Shown here: positions 12,741-23,234 of the stretch, piece after piece
Numbering within the stretch: the first letter of the stretch is position 1
Layout of the letters: each line of letters begins with the position of its first letter
Assembly (NCBI GenBank): GCA_036346405.1
Contig: CM070548.1
Coordinates: 47,541,779 to 47,605,778 of the forward strand
Length of the DNA stretch: 64,000 nucleotides
Direction: 5' to 3'
From: Phyllostachys edulis
Taxonomy: Eukaryota; Streptophyta; Magnoliopsida; Poales; Poaceae
The notes under the pieces: generated by a model
What the model was told of the DNA's origin: nothing
Database searches by the model: none
What the model saw: the letters and a program-made list of their open reading frames with translations, nothing else
Translations under genes and position numbers: made by a program

Positions 12741-13445
12741 AAGACATCCTTAGAGGAAAAAACCACAATATATTCATTCTCAGAAATTTTCCTAACTTTC
12801 CTATTCCAGTTTGCCTGAATAAGATGTTTCATCTCAACCTCAATTCTCTCTACTGAAGCTACCCTTTCCTTAATAGTTGTCACCCATGTTGCAACCTGTT
12901 GTTCAGATAACATAAGGCCTAGAATCTACAGACTATAGAACCCTTGTCCTAGAATACCAAAACCAAAAAGTTTCATACCCTGGCACTTCTTGTCCTCTAG
13001 GCAGTTTGTAGTCATATGACCTGATTTCTTGCATTTATAGCACACAAGGGGATTGGTACATCTAGCATGATGGTGACCAGATTGTAAACATCGGAAGCAG
13101 GTCCCTCTATCCTCATATCTCAAAACCCATGTGTTTGGTAGAATATCACCCCAGCCTTTCTTAAGCTCATCTCCCTTGGTTGTGGCTACATGATCCTCCC
13201 ATTTAGAGTTGGATCTGTTCCTGTCATCACGGATAGGACCTCCCCTACCACCAAAACTACCCCTGTGCCGCCCTTTGAATTGTTCCTCTCTGCGAAAATC
13301 CCCTTCTCTAACTTGATTATCTCTTCGATATTCTACGCCACGAATGTGAGAAAAGGTCTAGAAGAGATGTGTCGAACCTATGGGCTAGCCCAAAACTATG
13401 CAGCCCACACGACCCGGCCTGATCCCCTCTGCCATGGCTATTTCC
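12741..13445 (-). pseudogene. LINE ORF1 N-terminal part with two CCHC zinc knuckles
   Basis: Frame 12926-13123 contains CFRCLQSGHHHARC and CYKCKKSGHMTTNC, two perfect C-x2-C-x4-H-x4-C knuckles. Frame 12741-12913 follows on the same strand with WNRKVRKISENEYIVVFSSK, the start of the DUF4283-like domain that resumes at 9719. The likely ORF start is near 13435 (ATGGCAGAGGGG on the minus strand), but that frame soon meets a stop. Knuckles of this type bind RNA in the LINE ribonucleoprotein. Confidence 0.75.
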
Positions 13446-13640
13446 CTCTTCCTTTGATCAATCGATCGAAGCGGAATCCTTCAGATTAGGACTCGTCCGA
13501 TGGTCGCCACCTCCCCAACCTCCAAAATGGTGTCCATCTACGCCCAAAACCCTCCTTTCCCTCCCCCAGAATAGAAAGAGTAGGGAAGGGTAGAACGAAG
13601 AAGGGGAACAGAAACCCTATAAACTTCGTGAGCCATCCTT

Positions 13641-14378
13641 TTATCTATATTTCCTCTCTATGGAGATATTTTGTTATCGTGAGTCAGCAATCTTATTGGG
13701 CGACACTCCCTACTATTCCCTTATAAACACTCGTATACATATAGATATCTAAAATATTGTTATTTTGTCTCTAGCCTAATATGATTCTGCATAATCTATA
13801 GTATATAACTCATTTACTATTACTCTACCATCTCGTGTAATATTAAATTTACGTATTTCTACATAACCATATGATAAAATTATTTTAGCTTCATTCAAAT
13901 TTAGGTTCTTACTGTTCCAGACTAATATGGCGAAGAGAAGAAAATTGCTCCCCATAGCTAAATAGGGAGCGGGGATGACACCCAAACATTTGGATAAGCT
14001 GGAGCCGATTCTTGTGTAAATTTTGGAGCAAGAGCAAGGTTACTCCACCAGCGCTGCTCCTGCTTTGATTCACTAGTTACAAAATTACTCGAAATCGGCT
14101 ACCACATCTTAAATTTTGTGCCCTTGGTCAAATTTGATTGCCATCCTTCAAATTCGATCCCAAAGCTCGTATTAACCACGATCCTTTGCCTATCGTTGCA
14201 TTCTTGACTCACCACTGCCTTCTCAAGCTCAACCATGCCCCTATTGCTTATCACCGTTGAGAGGCATGCATAGGTGGAGGTGGAGAGAATGTGGAAGAAA
14301 TGATGGGACAGAGAGGAAAGGATGAGAAAGAAAGCGAGGGTAAATTTGTCCAACAAAATATCAAAAGTTGTAACTAAT
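13641..14378. other. No gene recognised between LINE and next repeat
   Basis: AT-rich sequence with short chance frames only. Around 13995-14090 there is wording like that of small inverted-repeat elements (AGCTGGAGCCGATTC, GGAGCAAGAGC), but I could not pair it with a second terminus. Confidence 0.3.
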
Positions 14379-14579
14379 GAGCATGTTTGGCATGGTCAGC
14401 ACTTTTCTAAAAGCGACTTCCAAATTGGTCGCTTGCTAAAAAGGGTCATGGAAATTTGAACGACTAAGCTGAAGAGGTTTGGTGTCTGGATGTCTGGCTT
14501 TTAGGAAGGCTGGCTGTAGCTTCTTAGATGGGAAATGTCTAAAACGCCCCTGAGGACAGTAATAGCTTGTTTGATGCTG

Positions 14580-14870
14580 CTTAACAGCAATTAACATAGT
14601 TGACAGCAATTAATGACAACTAACGACAATTAACGATAATTAATTATAGCTAATGCAATTGACGAAAACTACTGCAATTAACGACAACTACCGCAATTGA
14701 CGATAATTAACTGCAATTAACGATAATTAACGTAATTGATGGCAATTAACGACGACTACCACAATTATCGCATGTAACAAAGCTATTAACGCAATATACC
14801 ACAATTAATGACAATCAACATAATAAACCACAATTAATGTAATTAATGACAATTATTACATAAATAAATA
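14580..14870 (+). repeat. Degenerate CAATTAACGA-type minisatellite
   Basis: The block is built from variants of a 9-10 base word such as CAATTAACGA, CAATTGACGA and TAATTAACGA, repeated dozens of times with substitutions and decaying into AT-rich CAATAAATAATT at its right end. It lies inside the putative DNA-transposon unit. Confidence 0.75.
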
Positions 14871-17539
14871 CAATAAATAATTATTACAACAAATAATTAT
14901 TTCAAAAATAATTGCAATAAAGAATATTTACATAAATAATTCATTTACAATAGAAAAGAAAAAGGGAAAAAAGAAAATGAAACAAATAAAAAGCCAGAGG
15001 ACTGGTGTCGACGGTGGCGGAGGAGGATGGTGACGGAAGGAGAAGGAGAGAACCTGTCACGACCTAACCCAGGGCACGCCCGGGAGGTCCCTCAGGACCT
15101 CTTGGGAGGTCCAAAAAGGAACCCCCAGGACGTCCCGAGAGGTCCCTCAGGACCTCCTGGGAGGTCCGCAAAGGGACTTCCCAGGACGTCCCGAGAGGAC
15201 ATCCCGGATGGACCTCCAGACCTCCCGAGGGTCCGATAGAACCACTTGGAGGTCTGGGATCCCGACCCTGAGGAGGTCGTTGGACCTCAGACATCCTCAA
15301 ACTCCACGCGCTACTCAGGGAGGTCCGAGAGGAGCCAACCCGAGGAGGTCGTGAGGCTTGAGGATGAGCCTGAAATCCACTGCGATCCAAACTGGTCCCC
15401 AAGGATCGTCGACCAGTTCTCACAGCAAGCAAGTGATAACATAGACATCCACAATAGCTTTATTAATCAGCAAAAGGAGGTCTGATTACAAAGGTTGCTT
15501 ACAAGCTCCAGCAACGGAGAGCACACAAACGCAGCGGAAAACCAAAAGACATGGTCCACCCATTACACCACTGGTGACTGGCTGGAGGGCGTGGCCTAAT
15601 TGAGTTGATCATCTTCATCGTCATAGGAGTCTTCATCTGCTCAATTCATGAATCAAGCAAGAGTGAGCACAACAACCGTGTTTCGCAAGTTACACCCCAA
15701 CCAATGTAATGACATGCATAGGGATATATCAAAGGACAGCATATTAAGGATGATTTGCATAAAGCCAATTTTATTTCCAATATAAGTATTAAGTTTCAAG
15801 GCAGGTTACAATAGATAAAATTCATTTTTGTGAAATCCATTTTCAGTTGGATAGCATTCAACATTGAAATGGTGAAGGATACCCTCCTGCACATGACTTC
15901 CCGCCCACACCCAATTTGGTTAAACCACCAAAACCAATTTCATAATCTTTTGAAAACCAAAACCAAGAGCTAACTTTGAGTGACATTGCCAACATGTTCA
16001 TGACCGTGGACACGGCTATTCGAATAAATTTACACTCTGCAGAGGTTATACACTTTACCCACATGACATGAATTCTCTAGTTTGAATGGCATCCGTCGAT
16101 ACCACCTCACACTTCCTTTGGTGAGAGGTCTAGAGCACATGACAAGGTCTTTACAATGCATTGCTCCACCGCAGTCCACCCACATTAAGGTTTCGCAGGT
16201 CCCCCCTTTGGATACAAACCCGCCGGGTTATTGGGGTGCCCCCTCTTATGCCAGGTGGGACTACAACAGTCGTAACATGACAACCCACCGCCTCCGCAGG
16301 ATCAACCACGAAGGAGCTTTGCAAATTAATTAGCCAGGTCCCACACCCCATACTGGAGACATGTGGTTGCACAATTTTGGCGTAGCCCATTATAGGCTTA
16401 GCAAGTGGTGTCTCAAAGACCGGTCCTCAACCGACTTGGGTGACAAATCTCAACCCTGGGGCATCGGATCACACGACCCCCGTGCATAGACATGCACCAA
16501 CCAAACAACCAGCTTCGCCCAAGTCAAATCCATTTTTCGTTTAATTTGCGTTTCAATTCTCCATGGCACACCAATGCCATGGCCATAAGTAAGACATCCA
16601 TGACACACCAATGTCATGGCCGAAATCTCCATGGCACACCAATGCCACGGCTCAAATCATTTGATTAAGTGATAGCTTTGGTCAAAACTCCCAAATCAAG
16701 ATTTTGGTCTAAGCATTACTAAGCATTCATTTTTCAAGAGCTACGGGTCCTCACTATTGCAAGAACTAGGTTTTATCTAGGGTGACAATGGGGTTGATTC
16801 AATCATGGATAGAGGTCATACCAAGCAGTAGGCATAACTATGGACTTAAAGGTAGGCATTGAAATATCTTAATGAATTAAGCATGCATACAACTTTGAAA
16901 ACGACATAAGTAATTTGAAGTATTGGGTGCAACATGATCAAGAGTGTAACTTGCCTTGCTCAAAGTCTTGAGCTGCTCCCTCTCCCTCACTGAACTCTGG
17001 CTCCCCATGGTCTTGAAAATCTACACGTAAAAATCAAATATTCAAATGAAGCTCAAGCAAGATCCAAAGAACTCCAAATAGACTCAAAGATAAAACCAAC
17101 AGAGAGGTTGGAAGGTCAAGAGGAGGTCCAACGAGCTTGCTGGAGCAGTCCTGGGGCTTGAGAGAGGATGCCTAAGAACTGTTTGAAGGAGGTCCAAGAA
17201 GTGCTCGGTTGAGACAGAGAGGAGAAATGGAGAAGAAAGTGAGAAAAGAGGGCTACCCCAACTATATATAGCTGGAGTCAATGTACATGACCCAGGGTAG
17301 TGGTCAACAAGAGTTGGTAAAGAGGACGATGGGAGTAGGCAAGGAATGTGACAATCGGTATGACATGAGTACTGCAAAGGTAGGAGCATTTAATGTGATA
17401 CAACATGCATTAAATGCTGTGGAGACTTCCTTGCCCAAGGACTTAGTCAAAGGTAAAGAAACTAGGAGTGTGACTGCCAAGTGGGGCAGCCAAGACCCAC
17501 AGAGGAGGTCCTGCAAGGACCTTGAGGAGGTCTTGCAGT

Positions 17540-17890
17540 GAACAAGGGGAGATCCTCACCCACCGGGAGGTCCTGATGGTTGGATCTCCAAAGGGGAGGT
17601 CCAAACGGCCAAGATTAAGTGCACCAGAGGAGGTCCGCAAGGGCAAGGAGGAGGTCCTCACCCGCAAGGGAGGTCCTGACGGTTGGATCTCCAAAGGGGA
17701 GGTCCAACAGTCAAGATTAAGCGCACCAGAGGAGGTCCGCAAGGGTAAGGAGGAGGTCCTCACCCGCAAGGGAGGTTCTGACGATTGGATCTCCAAAGGG
17801 GAGGTCCAACGGTCAAGATTAAGCGCACCAGAGGAGGTCCGCAAGGGCAAGGAGGAGGTCCTCACCCGCAAGGGAGGTCCTGACGGTCCA
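17540..17890 (+). repeat. Tandem repeat, about 102-bp unit
   Basis: GGATCTCCAAAGGGGAGGTC begins at 17582, 17685 and 17787, so the period is 102-103 bases. Each unit also carries AAGATTAAG, GCACCAGAGGAGGTCCGCAA and CTCACCCGCAAGG. A fourth partial unit ends near 17890. Confidence 0.9.
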
Positions 17891-17929
17891 AATCCACAAG
17901 GAGGAGGTCTGGGCCGCTGGATTTCGATC

Positions 17930-18185
17930 AGACCATCCAAAATGGTTGGGACGTTCAGACCGCCCGAACGCCACGACAAATCGGACCGTCCAATGAAGAT
18001 CCAAAGGCTCAGAAAAGGTGGGATGTTCGGACCAACAGAGCTAGCGCTGGATCTCAGCCTTAGAACTAAATCGGGTGGTCCAAAATGGTTGGGACGTTCG
18101 GACCGCCCGAATGCCACAGCAAATCGGACCATCCAATGAAGATCTAAGGGCTCGGAGGAGGTGGGACGTTCGGACCATCCGAACG
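17930..18185 (+). repeat. Two copies of a 142-bp unit
   Basis: CCAAAATGGTTGGGACGTTC starts near 17937 and again near 18079, each followed by a GACCGCCCGAA word, a CAAATCGGACC word and CCAATGAAGAT. A third shortened version (GGGACGTTCGGACCATCCGAA) follows near 18162. Confidence 0.8.
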
Positions 18186-18296
18186 TCTCACCAGGATCAA
18201 ACCGTCCAATGCAAATCGGACGACTCACAATCAATAGAGATGCAAATAGGCAAGGAGGAGGTCCTGGAGGACCTAGGGAGGTCCGGTAGGACATAG

Positions 18297-18475
18297 GGAG
18301 GTCCAATAAAGGTAAGGGGAGGTTCTAGAGGACATGGAGAGGTCCTGAAGGACACGGGGAGGTCAAATAAAAGTAAGGGGAGGTCCTAGAGGACATGGAG
18401 AGGTCCTGAAGGACACGGGGAGGTCAAATAAAAGTAAGGGGAGGTCCTAGAGGACATAGAGAGGTCCAAGCGCTT
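18297..18475 (+). repeat. Tandem repeat, 61-bp unit
   Basis: AATAAA followed by GGTAAGGGGAGGT or AGTAAGGGGAGGT starts at 18305, 18366 and 18427, an exact 61-base period, each with AGAGGACATGGAGAGGTC or a close form. The second and third copies are nearly identical, which points to recent unequal crossing-over or slippage. Confidence 0.9.
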
Positions 18476-18780
18476 GGGAGGTCTAGACCCAAGGAGGTCT
18501 GGGCCAGAGGAGGACAACACCAAGGAGGTCCGGACCTTTGGATCCAAACAAAAATGAGGTCTGGGCCAGAGGTGGGTAAAAGATGGGCAGAGAAGGAAAC
18601 ACTATCAAAACTCCAATATCTCAACAAACCAACAAGGAACTTTAGTTGTAGTTTGAGTTAATCAACTTAAATCCATTATGAAATTTCAGGTTAAGCTTTG
18701 AATTCTCATCAAAACAAAATGTTTCTTTTTATTTTGAAAAATTCCAAAAAGGTTCTGAAAAATCAGGGTGTCATAGAACC

Positions 18781-19200
18781 CAAGGAGGAGAGAAAGAGGG
18801 AAGAGGGAAGAGGCGCTTGGGCCCAGTCGGAGCCGGAGGAGGAGGCGCTCGAAGCCGGAGGAGCGGACAAAGGCGCCGAGGGAGGAAGAGAGAGGGAGGC
18901 GGCGGCGTGGGGTAGCAAATCTGGCGGGGGAGAGAGGAGGAGGGATGAGGGCGGCAGCAAATCCAATCTCGGGAGGGAGGAAGGTGGCGGCAGATCCGAT
19001 TGGGGTAGCAGATCCGCCGGCGTCGGGGGATGGGGAGATGGGAGCTGGGGGAGAAGGGAGCCAGGGAGGAGGTGGGTGTTAGATCGGAGGAGGGAGCAAC
19101 GTGAGGAGAAGGGAGGAAGGTACGGGTGCGGGGGAGCTAGGGTTTCAGGCGGGCAGCAGGAAGGAGGGGGTTTTGTTGGCAAAACGCGTGTAATTAACCC
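18781..19200. other. Purine-rich GC block of unknown origin
   Basis: It continues directly from the block at 14996-15054 once the solo LTR is removed. It is G/A-rich on the plus strand (GGAGGA-type words), giving open frames on both strands without recognisable domains. It could be a captured exon or leader, but nothing in it is diagnostic. Confidence 0.35.
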
Positions 19201-19455
19201 TCAACTTTGGGGGTAAAGTTGGAATACGGGGTGGAAAGCTGCGGGACGCTATCCCTTGGAAGCTTCCAGCTTTTGGCTTTTCTACGTTATGGGTGGCTTC
19301 CAGCTTCGGGAAAAAACGTGGAAAAAAACCTCGTTTAAAACAGCTTTTGGCTTTTTTGAGCGAAAAGCTGAAGCCGTTCCGAACCGGCCCAATATCTTGC
19401 CAAATGTGGGAAGCCACTTCTACCCGAGCAAGAGCTTAGCCAAAACAAGGCCTCA

Positions 19456-19781
19456 ATTATACATTTGTCCCTAGTGGAACAACAAATGATAGCATAATCT
19501 CCTAAGTAACTGCCATTCTTTATCACACTTTTAATAAAAATTTACCATACAGACCTACAATAATTGTTATTGCTATCTGGATGCGAACATTGCGTATGTT
19601 TAGTGGCAAAACATTGGCTCAGCATCTCTCTACCCTCCTCATTTCTACGTATCATGTGCATCCTATTACAAAAACATTGACCTAGTTACCGTAACGGTAC
19701 AAACATACCGAAAATCATACAGGCAGCCTCCATGGTTCTTGTTTATGGCTCATTTGGAACAAATGAAAAAAAAAGATTTTA
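19456..19781. other. Nothing recognised
   Basis: AT-rich sequence between the DNA-transposon-like unit and the MITE-like element; I see no gene, repeat or RNA here. Confidence 0.4.
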
Positions 19782-20154
19782 AGGGCCTCTTTGATTCACG
19801 GGATTCTAAAAATTTCAATTTTATGGGCCTCTTTGATTCGTGGGATTCTAAAAATAGAGGAATAGTAAAATTTTAGGATTGCAATACTATGGTTTCTTTA
19901 ATACTACAGGATTGAAAATGACAAGAATTTGCAACAAAGGGTGTTTGATTACATCATAGGAAAAACATAGGAATTTTTCAAAGAGCTTTGAGCCAATATT
20001 TAGTTTCTTGTGGAATTGAGTGCATAGAAAAAAATACTTCATAGGAATTGTAACACATCAATCCTACAAATCAAACAACCTATATAGGAAAAAAAATCCT
20101 AAGGAATAGAATCTTCCGAGAATCCATTGAAAATCCTACGAATCAAAGACACGC
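19782..20154. mobile_element. MITE-like element with GGCCTCTTTGATTCG ends
   Basis: The left end GGGCCTCTTTGATTCGTGGG (from about 19824) is matched in reverse complement at the right end by CGTAGGATTTTC and TCTTTGATTCG wording (CCTACGAATCAAAGA at about 20136-20150). A second copy of the left end, GGGCCTCTTTGATTCACGGG, starts at 19783, so the terminus is duplicated. Similar MITEs with ATTCGTAGGATT ends are common in grasses. It lies in the 5' flank of the cysteine protease pseudogene. Confidence 0.6.
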
Positions 20155-20264
20155 TTTGGATAATCCTTCAACATCATTAATCTTTGGAGTGCCCGTTTCC
20201 AAAAACAGAAATACCACAGCACGCATAGAAGTCTAAACAGAAAATATCGCTTTTAACAACTCCC

Positions 20265-20271
20265 TATAAAG
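20265..20271 (+). promoter_or_regulatory. TATA box of the cysteine protease pseudogene
   Basis: TATAAAG in CCCTATAAAGTATAAAG lies about 100 bases upstream of the first coding-like codons at 20369, a normal distance for a plant promoter plus short leader. It may be the remaining core promoter of the broken gene. Confidence 0.45.
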
Positions 20272-20368
20272 TATAAAGCAAGGCAATTACCAGTGGAGAG
20301 AGGAGAGCCAACAAACCGAAGCAACCAATCCAAACAAGCAAAGGGGAAAAGCAAGAAATTCCCTACAG

Positions 20369-20769
20369 ATCATCGCCTCCTTCCCCTCCTCCTCATCGGC
20401 CTCCTCCTCTCTCTGGTGGCGGTGACGGTTGCGCGGCCGACAAGGACCCCTTGATCCGGTAGGTCGTCAGCAAGGCTGACGTCGGCGACAACCACCTGGA
20501 GTTGAACGCGGAGTCCCACTTCGCCAGCTTCGTGCAAAGGTTCGGGAAGATGTACAAGGACACCGATGAGCACACGTACCAGCTGTCCTTGTTCAAGGCG
20601 AACATGTGCCGCACGTGCCGGCACTAGCTGTTAGACCCCGGTGGCGAGCAAGGTGTCACCAAGTTCTCCGACCTCACCCCCGCGGAGTTCCGTTGGACCT
20701 TCCTTAGCCTCCGTAGGTCGTGGCACGTGTTCCTGAGAGAGATCGCCGGGTCGGCCCACGAGGCGCTGT
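20369..20769 (+). pseudogene. RD19-type papain-like cysteine protease, 5' half of exon 1
   Basis: Exon 1 of a vacuolar/secreted papain-family protease. Reading through faults it shows a hydrophobic signal peptide (HRLLPLLLIGLLLSLVAV), then DPLIR, the I29 propeptide inhibitor domain (HFASFVQRFGKMYKDTDEHT, SLFKANM) and GVTKFSDLTPAEFR. Faults: no start codon in frame; a frameshift near 20440-20450 after the signal peptide; TAG at 20460-20462 (IR*VV) and at 20625-20627 (RH*LL), both where the family has Gln; and the Copia element starting at 20770 in the middle of the exon. The catalytic Cys region that should follow is absent from the window. The exons at 30072 and 30430 are the rest of this gene. 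Confidence 0.8.
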
Positions 20770-22147
20770 TGTTGGAGATATGCCCAGACGCAATCGTAGA
20801 TATGATTATATTTCGTTATGTTCATAATTTATTAGACAATATGTTATCCTGTTCCAATAATAATATCGTTAATATTTATTATCAAGTATGTGGTTTGATT
20901 GTGAAACTATATATTTATCTTTGCAATGATTATTCTAAAGCGGTCCCTAGTCGGAAACATATGAGGACACATATGAATAGACTAGCATATGTATTGGTTG
21001 ATGACCATGTTTCACGGATCATAGATATGGAGATTTCAAACCAATAATATGGACACATGTTAGTGAACATGGGGTTGGATCGACCCACCATGAGACACTA
21101 CGAGAACGTTGTATTCTTATATGTCATCAGTTGGTCTCATTTACAATGCGTATGCTATATCCTTAGATTTGAGGTCATTGCACGTACTCCAGATGTGTAG
21201 TGACTTACTTAAGGGTTGCCAAACGCTACTTCATAACTGTGTAGTTATAAAGGTAGCTTTTGGGTTTGTCATGATACATGCATCGAGGCATGGTCAATCA
21301 AGATGGGATTTGCCCCTCCATGCAATGGAAGAGATATCTCTAGGCCTCTCGAGTGATCGGATTCCAGAAATACATGGACATGCTACTCGTGGTTAAAGAG
21401 TTAACCATAGTCAAGGAATTCGAGTCACGTAATCGAGAAAGAGTGGTCAAGCTAACCAACAAGGATGACACGTACTCGCCTTGAGTTTGACCGATATCGT
21501 GAGGCAAAGGGATATACATAAGAGATTTGTTGAGGTTCGTCCGATGTGATCTTTACGTATGCTCGAGAGTCGGCATGTCTTGCTACGGGCCACTATCGAT
21601 TAGTGGACGAGTAGGAGTACTCGGGCCATGACCAAGCATACGTGAACCTATAGAGTCGTACGCTTAAAGGGCTGGGACACATTTTGGATGGTAATCCGAA
21701 TTCTTATGGGCCACAAGTTCCTAATGGGCCTCAAAGTTCGAGACCCATCATGGATGCCTATATATAGAGGGACGGTGGCATAAGGTTAAGTGTGATTTTT
21801 GGAATTCCCAAAACCCTAGCCGCCACACCTCCCTCACCCAAAACCACGCAATCGGCACTAGCACTCCGGCGCATGGTGTCCCTGCCCCGTACGTGTGGAT
21901 ACCTTGGAGGTGTTGCTGTGAGGCTCCAACGCTAGGACAATCCGCAACCTGTGATGGCCACGAGGAGCACTTGGAGGAGGTATGAGGCTAGTACGACTAC
22001 AACAGCACCAACGTGCTACATCGACTCTTCTTCCGCTGCGAGTTTGTGCGTCTAGTGGTAATCCCATGATCTATTACTAGCGGAGATTCCTTGGTTGCGC
22101 GGTAGATTTTTGAAATTACGCTAGTGTAGCCTACCCGTGTTCCTTCA
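20770..22147 (+). repeat. 5' LTR of the Copia element (1378 bp)
   Basis: Starts TGTTGGAGATATGCCC and ends CGTGTTCCTTCA just before the primer binding site. The first 635 bases or so align with 27165-27800, with scattered single-base differences. Confidence 0.9.
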
Positions 22148-22148
22148 G

Positions 22149-22160
22149 TGGTATCAGAGC
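22149..22160 (+). promoter_or_regulatory. Primer binding site (tRNA-iMet)
   Basis: TGGTATCAGAGC, one base after the LTR end, is the standard complement of the initiator tRNA-Met 3' end used by Copia elements to start minus-strand DNA. Confidence 0.95.
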
Positions 22161-23234
22161 CATACCGTCTAGTTTTAGATTTGGATTAGATACATATTGT
22201 GATATGTTGAAGTCATAGATATGATCTATTACTGTTTCTGTTGGTCGTTCTATATGATAGATTGTTTTTAGCGATGGTCGATATGATCGTCCATGTGCGG
22301 TGATCTCAAGATGGGTATATGGTACTTGCCTCTACCGATCGGTTTTCGCCATCGGGGCAGACAGTGATTGTAAATCCGTGGAGCGTGCAAAGATCAATCT
22401 AGTTGATCGAAACGGAGTTGCGATCGGAAAGAGTTAATGTGATTAATCCAATGCGAGTTACATGGACAAAACAGTAGATTGGATCTACGTACTCCGAAAA
22501 AAAATTGTGTAATGTTCATGACCTGCGTGTCATGTTTATTGCAGCCCAAGGTTGCCTATATTTGTATAACGGCCTGCGTGTCGACTTGTGATGCTTCTGC
22601 ACTCCTTGTAATTTATTACTAGTGCTATTAGGAGTAATGGCTTAGTGGGAGTTCTTGGAGGAATTGACCACTTAGAGACATGGCGAACAGAAAGCACGGC
22701 GATGGAGATCACCATGTGGAAGGGTCATACCATATCACCATACAATGTGATTGTCTGTGAATGCCTTTATATTCCTGTTCATTTATTGCTAAATTGATGC
22801 CCTCCCAATATGCTGCATCATCCAAAGTCATGTATTTTAATGGTAGGTCTTGCTAAAACATAGTACCATTAACTTTCCTTGATTAGATGGGTTTGTGTCG
22901 GACACTTACACGTATAGCATTGGTTTAACTTGGCAAGGTCATCATAATGGATATGGACCTTGGGGCATAGGGTTGGGTGCCGGAGCATAGAGATGCTGCC
23001 CAACAACAAGAGTTATATAGAGATATGATTAGCAAATGGTTGCTTACCAATTTCACTAATCTTCTAGCAGTGATACCAAAGCTCACTAGTAGATTAACTG
23101 ATTGTGGGTCTTGAATCACTAAATGTCATAAGAGGGATATGGAATTTAGTAGGAGTATCTTTATTAAATTGTTTAATAGAAATTACTTTTGTTGAACATA
23201 TGTCTTAGTTTTTACATATTTTATGTTGTAGATC

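Larger units (their letters stand above)
209..13640 (-). mobile_element. LINE (non-LTR retrotransposon), interrupted by two LTR elements
   Basis: The element reads right to left: GC-rich 5' leader (about 13450-13640), ORF1 with two zinc knuckles, ORF2 with endonuclease, reverse transcriptase remnant and a C-terminal zinc finger, then a 3' end with a poly(A) tail seen as a T13 run at 209-221. ORF1 is split by insertions at 3289-8610 and 9720-12740; removing both leaves about 5.1 kb. ORF2 lacks most of the reverse transcriptase, and all frames carry stops or shifts, so the copy is dead. The right boundary is approximate. The domain order (CCHC knuckles, DUF4283-like region, EN, RT, zf-RVT) is that of plant L1-type LINEs. 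Confidence 0.85.
15055..18775 (-). mobile_element. Solo LTR (3.7 kb) rich in GGAGGTCC repeats
   Basis: On the minus strand the unit starts TATGACACCCTG (expected TGTGACACC) and ends GGTCGTGACA. A perfect 5-bp duplication GAACC flanks it (15050-15054 and 18776-18780). The minus orientation is supported by an LTR-3'-like stretch at about 15480-15700, with an AATAAAGC polyadenylation-type signal near 15459-15466 and a TATATATAG near 17263-17272. No gag, pol, PBS or PPT is present. Much of both ends is made of GGAGGTCC/GGACCTCC words in direct and inverted order. The long frames here on both strands are by-products of the repeats. Confidence 0.7.
14379..19455. mobile_element. Candidate degraded DNA-transposon-like unit, split by a solo LTR
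   Basis: The left end reads GAGCATGTTTGGC (from 14379) and the right end, on the other strand, reads GAGGCCTTGTTTTGGC (ending near 19453). Next to them are further pieces with similar vocabulary: AAAAGCGACTTCC on the left, and AGCTTTTGGCTTTT (several times, 19265-19355) and GAAGCCACTTC on the right. Such ends are common in grass PIF/Harbinger- or hAT-like elements. No clear target duplication was found and no transposase is visible. Without the internal solo LTR the unit is about 1.35 kb. Confidence 0.3.

Noticed and set aside
17443..18306. A 287-residue minus-strand frame and a 205-residue plus-strand frame (17522-18139)
   Set aside because: Both are produced by the tandem GGAGGTCC repeats inside a solo LTR; the residues are periodic and match no domain.
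20370..20624. Minus-strand frame of 84 residues over the protease exon
   Set aside because: It is the reverse of the GC-rich prodomain coding sequence; the plus strand has the I29 motifs.
22149..22160. TGGTATCAGAGC words as possible tRNA gene remnants (also at 61232 and, on the minus strand, 55233)
   Set aside because: They are retrotransposon primer binding sites next to LTR ends; no cloverleaf surrounds them.
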